Source: Actinotignum sanguinis
GTDB taxonomy: Bacteria > Actinomycetota > Actinomycetes > Actinomycetales > Actinomycetaceae
Length of the DNA: 64,000 nucleotides
Direction: 5' to 3'
Assembly (NCBI RefSeq): GCF_003957255.1
Contig: NZ_QDIE01000005.1
Location: 1-64,000, forward strand
Shown here: in pieces, positions 58,926-64,000 of the stretch
How the letters are laid out: each line of letters starts with the position of its first letter
How positions within the stretch are numbered: the first letter of the stretch is position 1
Translations under genes and position numbers: made by a program
Notes under the pieces: model-generated
Database searches by the model: none
Seen by the model: the letters and a program-made list of their open reading frames with translations, nothing else
What the model was told of the DNA's origin: nothing

Positions 58926-61310
58926 TCAGAGGGCCTTCACGGAGAGAATATGCGCCGGGGTGGTGAAGGGGTTGAGCCGCACGAAGGGCCGGTTATTCCA
59001 CTGGAAATGCCCGCCGCCCAGCTCATCCACCACCTCGATATGCTCGGGCGCCTCGCCGCGCGGCAGACCGCTGGCATCGAAAGCACCGAAAGCGGACATA
59101 TCCAGGGAGATCTCCGCCTCCTGGGTGGTATGCGGATCGAGGTTGAGCACCACAATCACGCGGTCCGCGGTTCCCGACGGAGTTTCCTCCGGGCGCGCCA
59201 CCTTCGTGAAGCACAGAATATTCGGATTCGACGTGGGGTTAATGGTGATCCCGCGCAGGCGCTGGAGGGCCACGTGCTCCTTGCGGATCTCGTTGAGGCG
59301 GGTGAGAAGCCCCTGGATACCGTAGGGATCGCGGGTGTAATCCCGCGGGCGGTATTCGTATTTCTCGTTGTTATTCATTTCTTCGAAGCTGCCGCGCGGC
59401 TCCGATTCCACGAATTCATAACCGGAGTAAATCCCGTAGGAGGGCGCTCCCATCGCCGCCAAAATCGCGCGGATCTTCCAGCCGTTCGGGCCGGATTGTT
59501 GGAGATAGGGGGTGAGGATATCGTGCGTCGTCGGCCAGAAAGTGGGGCGCAACATCGCATCCGATTCCCGGCCGACCTCCCACAGGTAGTCCTCAATTTC
59601 CTTCTTTTCGTTACGCCACGCGAAGTAGCAGTAGGACTGGTGGAATCCTACCGCGCCCAGGCCCCGCATCATCGGCGGGGCGGTGAAAGCCTCGGCCAGG
59701 AAAATAACCTCCGGGTGGGTGTGGCGGAATTCGGCCAGCAGCCGCTGCCAGAAACTCACCGGCTTGGTATGCGGGTTATCCACGCGGAAAAGCGTGACCC
59801 CGTGCGAAACCCAGGTTTCCAGCACGCCCTTGACAGCCTGGTAGATACCTTCCGGATCGTCATCGAAATTGAGCGGGTAGATATCCTGGTACTTCTTCGG
59901 GGGATTTTCCGCGAAAGCGATGGTGCCGTCCGGGCGGTGCAGGAACCATTCGGGGTGTTCGTGCAGCCACGGGTGATCCGGGGAGCATTGCAGTGCAATA
60001 TCGAGGGCGACCTCCATGCCCAGATCCCGGGCGGTGGCCACGAAGGCATCGAAATCCTCGAACGTGCCCAGATCCGGGTGGATGGCATCATGCCCGCCCG
60101 CTTCGCTGCCAATCGCGTAGGGCGAGCCGGGTTCACCGGGCTGGGCAATCAGCGAATTATTCTTCCCCTTGCGATCAGTCAGGCCAATCGGGCTAATCGG
60201 AGTAAGGTACACCACGTCGAAGCCCATGGAGGCAATGCGGGGCAGATCTTCCGCCGCGGTGCGCAGGGTCCCGGAATGCCAGGTGCCTTCGTCGTCGCGC
60301 CAGGCTCCCACCGAGCGCGGGAACATTTCGTACCAGGCGCCGTGCAGGGCCAGTTCGCGGTCCACGGCGAGGGGGAAGCGCGCCGATTCGCTCACGAAAT
60401 CGCGCACCGGATACCTGTGGATAATATCTTCGACGACGTCGGACGTCACGGCCGCGAAACGTACCGAAGCCGGGATGGACTTTTTTCGAACGACGTCGAT
60501 AGCGTCATTAATCGCCGGCCGGTCCTTTGAACCGCGCGGCAGCAACTTCGCCACCCTCTTGAGCAGCTGCTCGGCTTCGAGGAACACCAGGTCAATATCC
60601 TGGCCGACCGGGAGCTTCGCTTCGGCGGTATGCCGCCAGGTGGCCAGCGGATCCGACCACGAGCGCACAAAGAAAGCCCAATCGCCTGGCTCGGTGGGGG
60701 TGAGCCAGCCTTCGTAACGGCCCAGGCCCGGGCGTACCAAGACCATGGGAGCGCTCTGAACTTCGCGACCCTGCGGATCAACGAGGACGGCTTCACAGCC
60801 GAAAAGATCGTGCCCTTCGCGCCAGACGGTGGCCTGCACGGGGAAAGCTTCATTCACGGTGCCCTTAGCGGCCAGCGAGCCGTTTTGCACGCAGGGTGTC
60901 ACATCCATAATCGGGATGCGGGCGATATTGGCCCGCGGGGCGGGGGCCGGGGCCACAGGTGCCTGCGGGAAAGCCGGCGGGTACCCTTCGGCGTTTGCAC
61001 GGCCGTGCGTGGTAGGGGAGGCTGGGGGCGTAGCGGTGGTTTGTGCCGCGGGGGCTTTTGCGGAGGTCTTCGCGGAGGTCTTCGCGCTTTTTGCCGATCC
61101 GGAGGCCTTTGTGGACTTTGCCGCGGTGGTGCTCTTCGTTGAGCGCCGGGTGGCCGCGGGTTTCTTCGGGGACGCTGCCTTTGCCGTTGCTGGCTTCTTC
61201 GCGGTGGCGGACTCCGCGGCGGCTGGCTTCGGGGCCGCGGGCGTGGTTGCCGGCTTCTTTTCGGGCGTGGATGCCGAATTCTTCGCGGGCGTCGTCGGTT
61301 CAATGGACAT
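58926..61310 (-). CDS. glgE: Maltose-1-phosphate maltosyltransferase
   Basis: A 794-residue GH13_3 enzyme that transfers maltosyl units from maltose-1-phosphate to alpha-1,4-glucans. The catalytic region has the nucleophile Asp in [12 protein letters not shown], the acid Glu in [14 protein letters not shown] and the Asp in [30 protein letters not shown] and [18 protein letters not shown] are GlgE hallmarks. Residues 1 to about 110 are an unusual Lys/Ala/Thr/Ser-rich extension resembling histone H1 tails, before the family start near [17 protein letters not shown] 61310 follows GGAGATAA. glgE leads the glgE-treS-mak set. Confidence 0.93.
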   Translation of the reverse strand: MSIEPTTPAKNSASTPEKKPATTPAAPKPAAAESATAKKPATAKAASPKKPAATRRSTKSTTAAKSTKASGSAKSAKTSAKTSAKAPAAQTTATPPASPTTHGRANAEGYPPAFPQAPVAPAPAPRANIARIPIMDVTPCVQNGSLAAKGTVNEAFPVQATVWREGHDLFGCEAVLVDPQGREVQSAPMVLVRPGLGRYEGWLTPTEPGDWAFFVRSWSDPLATWRHTAEAKLPVGQDIDLVFLEAEQLLKRVAKLLPRGSKDRPAINDAIDVVRKKSIPASVRFAAVTSDVVEDIIHRYPVRDFVSESARFPLAVDRELALHGAWYEMFPRSVGAWRDDEGTWHSGTLRTAAEDLPRIASMGFDVVYLTPISPIGLTDRKGKNNSLIAQPGEPGSPYAIGSEAGGHDAIHPDLGTFEDFDAFVATARDLGMEVALDIALQCSPDHPWLHEHPEWFLHRPDGTIAFAENPPKKYQDIYPLNFDDDPEGIYQAVKGVLETWVSHGVTLFRVDNPHTKPVSFWQRLLAEFRHTHPEVIFLAEAFTAPPMMRGLGAVGFHQSYCYFAWRNEKKEIEDYLWEVGRESDAMLRPTFWPTTHDILTPYLQQSGPNGWKIRAILAAMGAPSYGIYSGYEFVESEPRGSFEEMNNNEKYEYRPRDYTRDPYGIQGLLTRLNEIRKEHVALQRLRGITINPTSNPNILCFTKVARPEETPSGTADRVIVVLNLDPHTTQEAEISLDMSAFGAFDASGLPRGEAPEHIEVVDELGGGHFQWNNRPFVRLNPFTTPAHILSVKAL

Positions 61311-61537
61311 GGCTTATCTCCTCGTATCCTCGGGCGACATATGGCGGGAGTGCGTGCAAGCGGCAGCAACCCCACGGCTCGAGCGGCGACGCACGAGCCG
61401 ATGATGCGTCTGTGTAAGGATGCTCACAAGCCCAATCCTATTAGGTTTCCGGGCTTCTGGCACACCGGCCCGCGGGGGTGGACGCACGGCGGGTTGGCTG
61501 CGTCGTCGTATGTGTGAGCTTCGGTCCGGCGCCGCGG

Positions 61538-61607
61538 GAGGCACTATGTGTTTTTCGGGCTGTACTGCATTTGTTGTACATGCGAAGTACACCTCGGGAA
61601 AAGTACT
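61538..61607 (+). repeat. Stem-loop repeat, copy C
   Basis: It matches 52435-52504 at 64 of 70 bases in the same orientation and keeps the stem-forming GTACT/AGTAC pairs. It marks the left end of the second composite repeat. Confidence 0.75.
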
Positions 61608-61837
61608 CCTGTCCCCCGGTCCTCTCCTGTCCCCAGTCTGCGGATCGCCTCAAAAGTGCACATCCTGAACCGTTGGGGTCGCGTAGTGCACGCCTCTTGT
61701 GGCCGGCGTACTGGTACTGGAGAACACCGGGCCTAACAGAGTGGTACTGCCCGGCAGAAAACCGGGTGCTGGCTGTAGCTCCAGTACCACTTTGCGAGCC
61801 GGCGGAATACTGGTCGGTCAGTTCCGTCGTTGGGTTC

Positions 61838-61988
61838 GCAGAAAGCAACGTCCTGGCGTGGAGGCCTACAAAATGTAACCTCCCGACATGACGTGCCTGC
61901 AAAAAGCAACGTCCTGGCGACTACGCTCACAAAATGCAACCACAGCTCACGAAATTGGTTTCTTAATGTAGTTGGTGTTGCTTTTTGT
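61838..61988. repeat. Motif array 2: four direct 12-bp motifs plus one inverted
   Basis: Variants of GCAAAAAGCAAC start at 61838, 61868, 61899 and 61929 (spacing 30, 31, 30 bp), and the inverted GTTGCTTTTTGT starts at 61977, again 48 bp after the fourth. TTAATGTAGTTG lies before the inverted motif in both arrays. The motif order and spacing are conserved although the intervening sequence is not. Confidence 0.75.
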
Positions 61989-62062
61989 GTTAGGAGGTAG
62001 CCGTCGAGTGCTGGGAAGCGTTCCGCGACCAGGCTAGCCCGCGCACCTTTCCGGCCCGCGCG

Positions 62063-63163
62063 CTAATACACCATCTGGAGTGCTTCACGCACCTCCGCGA
62101 GCGTCTTATTGGCGCGCTCGTTGGCAATTTCAATGCCCCGGCGCACAATCCCATCCACGTAGCCGGGATCCTTGGCCAGCTCGGCGCGCTTGGCCCGGAT
62201 AGGCGCAAACATCTCATTAATCGCTTCGGTGACGATCTTCTTGAGCGTACCGGCCCCGCCGTCGCCAATTTCTTCCGCGATCTCCACCGCGGGCCGCCCC
62301 TGCGCCAGCGAAGCCAGGAGCAGCAAATTTGCCACTTCGGGGCGGTTGTCCGGATCGTAGGTAATATGCCGATCCGAATCCGTGACCGCTTTTTTGATGC
62401 GCTTGGCGGTTTCATCCGCGCTCATACCGATTTCGATGGTGTTGCCGCGCGATTTGCTCATCTTGGCGCCATCCAAGCCCAAAATAGAGGTGCCCTCAGA
62501 AAGCAGGGCCTGCGGGCGCGGGAACACCGGGGTTTCACGCCCGGCCGGGCGGCCGTAGCGCGCCTCGAAACGATCAGCGATGACGCGTGCTTGTTCGAGG
62601 TGGGGGAGCTGATCCTTGCCCACCGGCACCAAATTAGCTTTGCAGAAAAGGATATCCGCGGCCTGGTGAACCGGGTAGGTGAGCAGCAGCCCGGAAAGGG
62701 GCCGCCCGCCCGTTGCCTCGTGTTCCGCCTTGACGGTGGGATTGCGGCGCAGCTCGGCGTCGGTCACCAAAGAAAGGAAGGGGAGCATGAGTTCGTTGAG
62801 GCCCGGAATAGCCGAATGTGGGAAAATAACCGCGGCATCCGGGTCGATACCCACCGCGAGGTAATCGGTGGCCAGGGAACGCACCCGTTCCCGGATAGGC
62901 CCGGTGCCATCCCGATCCGTAATGACCTGAAAATCGGCGATAACCAGCCAGGTTTCCACGCCTTTGCGCTGCAATTCCACCCGGTTGCGCAGGGAACCGA
63001 AGTAGTGCCCCAGGTGGAGATTCCCGGTGGGGCGATCCCCGGTGAGAACCCGGAATTCCTCCGGAGAAGTGTTGATCTTCTCTTTGATTTTCTCACTCAG
63101 GCGCTGCGCATGCGCCAGGGACGCGGCGGACGTGGACCGTTCGAGGGATTCCTCGACACTCAT
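62063..63163 (-). CDS. trpS: Tryptophanyl-tRNA synthetase
   Basis: A 366-residue class I synthetase that charges tRNA-Trp. The HIGH-type motif is GNLHLGHYFGSL and the KMSKS motif is AKMSKSRGNTIE. The first 30 residues form a helical extension common in actinobacteria. AAGGAG precedes ATG 63163. It lies 90 bp downstream of glgX on the same strand with no functional link evident. Confidence 0.96.
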   Translation of the reverse strand: MSVEESLERSTSAASLAHAQRLSEKIKEKINTSPEEFRVLTGDRPTGNLHLGHYFGSLRNRVELQRKGVETWLVIADFQVITDRDGTGPIRERVRSLATDYLAVGIDPDAAVIFPHSAIPGLNELMLPFLSLVTDAELRRNPTVKAEHEATGGRPLSGLLLTYPVHQAADILFCKANLVPVGKDQLPHLEQARVIADRFEARYGRPAGRETPVFPRPQALLSEGTSILGLDGAKMSKSRGNTIEIGMSADETAKRIKKAVTDSDRHITYDPDNRPEVANLLLLASLAQGRPAVEIAEEIGDGGAGTLKKIVTEAINEMFAPIRAKRAELAKDPGYVDGIVRRGIEIANERANKTLAEVREALQMVY

Positions 63164-63252
63164 ACCTTGCTCCTTCAGTCATACACCCAGGTCATACCCC
63201 CGAATTCCCCGGGAGCACGCTCTGCTTGTCTATTGTAGGCGCCGCTCGCCCG

Positions 63253-64000
63253 CTACCGCTCCGGATTGGCGAAGTACAGCTGCATCGTCAGCGGCTCCAC
63301 CCGGGTGGAGGCCCCGGGCTGGTAGATACGCTCCGAAGACCGCGGGGTGGGCCAGGAAGAATCCCAGGCCAGCGCGAAGGGATTACCGCGCCCCTGCGGG
63401 AACCGGATAGGAACGTGGTGATTTGAGCCGTTGATGACCACGAGCGCATCGGCGTCGCGCTCAGAACCGGAACGCAGCATTTGCAGCAACCGATTCGAAG
63501 GATCGAACCACCGGTGCTCGGGCATCGGTTCGCCGGTATCAGCAAACCACTGCAGATCGGGAATGTGGTCGCGCCCGGAGGGCGATTCGGTGTAGAACAT
63601 GCTCGGGCGCAAGACCCGGTGTTCGGAACGCAGCCGGAAGAGGTACGCCACGGTTGCCTGCAGCTCGCGCTGCCATTCCTCGCGGTCCCAATCCAGCCAG
63701 GACACGTGATTATCCTGGCAGTAGGCGTTGTTATTCCCGAATTTCGTATCGGCAAATTCGTCGCCGCCGTAGAGCATGGGTACCCCGGCGCTGAAAACTA
63801 GCGTGCCGATGAGGTTGCGCATGGTGCGGGTGCGTGCCTTGAGCACGCCCTCGGGAAGCGGGGAGGTATCGGTGCCTTCCCCTTCCACCCCGTGGTTCCA
63901 CGAGCGGTTGTTGTCGGTGCCGTCCCGCCCGTTTTCTCCGTTGGCTTCGTTGTGCTTGGAATCGTAGGAGACCAGGTCGTAGAGGCTGAAACCATCGTGC
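63253..64000 (-). CDS. glgX: Glycogen debranching enzyme GlgX, 3' part
   Basis: The C-terminal 248 residues of an isoamylase-type GH13_11 protein that removes alpha-1,6 branches. The start lies beyond the window's right end. Visible family sequence includes HDGFSLYDLVSYDSKHNEAN, MRNLIGTLVFSAGVPMLYGG, YCQDNHVSWLDWD and MLRSGSERDADALVVINGSN. It breaks down branched glucan such as that built by the adjacent GlgE cluster. It lies just upstream of trpS on the same strand. Confidence 0.9.
   Translation of the reverse strand, partial: HDGFSLYDLVSYDSKHNEANGENGRDGTDNNRSWNHGVEGEGTDTSPLPEGVLKARTRTMRNLIGTLVFSAGVPMLYGGDEFADTKFGNNNAYCQDNHVSWLDWDREEWQRELQATVAYLFRLRSEHRVLRPSMFYTESPSGRDHIPDLQWFADTGEPMPEHRWFDPSNRLLQMLRSGSERDADALVVINGSNHHVPIRFPQGRGNPFALAWDSSWPTPRSSERIYQPGASTRVEPLTMQLYFANPER

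Larger units (their letters stand above)
61311..62062. other. 752-bp intergenic region packed with repeats
   Basis: The spacer between trpS and glgE contains stem-loop copy C (61538-61607), a hairpin-rich stretch with GGTACTGGAG (61713-61722) complementary to 61789-61798, and motif array 2 (61838-61988). It also must contain the glgE promoter, which I could not place. Short open frames here are repeat artefacts. No gene is supported. Confidence 0.7.

Noticed and set aside
61441-61902. Open frames of 137-153 codons around array 2
   Set aside because: Low-complexity translations of the hairpin and array DNA on both strands, with no ribosome binding site or family similarity.
52687-61988. Possible CRISPR arrays at the 30-31-bp repeats
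   Set aside because: The conserved part is only 12 bp and degenerate, the intervening segments contain palindromes, one copy is inverted and no cas gene is near.

Overview
The window looks like a chromosomal stretch of a high-GC Gram-positive bacterium (Actinomycetota). The block argS-lysA-hom-thrB-rho-rpmE-prfA-prmC-tsaC-(MraY/WecA-like)-atpI-like-atpBEFHAGDC-DUF2550-nucS is a typical actinobacterial gene order. The complete GlgE alpha-glucan pathway, NucS, a DivIVA-like coiled-coil protein and an LPXTG wall protein fit the same group. The mix suggests an Actinomycetaceae-like organism, but nothing here fixes the genus.

Layout. (1) 1-9.2 kb, accessory edge: an LPXTG surface protein whose 5' end is missing or broken, a LysR-type regulator, a very large DUF4011/SF1 helicase gene with a single-base frameshift and a shortened C-terminus lying between two imperfect direct repeats, a YrdC-family protein and a degenerate SGNH protein. 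(2) 9.4-15.6 kb: two CNNM/HlyC-like membrane proteins, an M23 peptidase, a GDPD and a zinc alcohol dehydrogenase. (3) 15.7-37.3 kb, core block: tRNA-Arg(CCG) divergent from argS, lysine/threonine biosynthesis (without thrC), an opposing aroD, rho, rpmE, translation termination (prfA, prmC), tsaC, a polyprenyl-phosphate sugar transferase, the F1Fo ATP synthase operon and nucS. (4) 37.3-45.2 kb: nagA, a small Zn protein, a Phd/RelE toxin-antitoxin pair with a visible operator, an alpha/beta hydrolase, a DivIVA-like protein and a three-gene cluster of a membrane protein, a lipoprotein and a CnoX-like protein. (5) 45.2-52.3 kb: an alpha-glucosidase, a LacI regulator and a divergent maltose-type ABC importer without its ATPase. 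(6) 53-64 kb, minus strand: glgE-treS-mak, then glgB, with trpS and glgX upstream. treS carries a one-base frameshift.

How the genes fit together. The importer, GH13 glucosidase and LacI regulator bring in and cleave maltose or malto-oligosaccharides. TreS (trehalose to maltose), Mak (maltose to maltose-1-phosphate), GlgE (maltosyl transfer) and GlgB (branching) build alpha-glucan, and GlgX debranches it. If the treS frameshift is real, trehalose could no longer enter this route through TreS.

The least expected structure is non-coding. A roughly 0.4-kb composite repeat occurs twice in the same orientation (about 52.44-52.84 kb and 61.54-61.99 kb), on either side of glgB-mak-treS-glgE. Each copy has a 70-bp stem-loop at its left end. 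At its right end is an array of four 12-bp motifs with 30-31-bp spacing plus one inverted copy exactly 48 bp beyond the last. A third, diverged stem-loop lies at 40.3 kb. A separate 13-bp word recurs exactly five times across the window. All functional readings of these repeats are inference.
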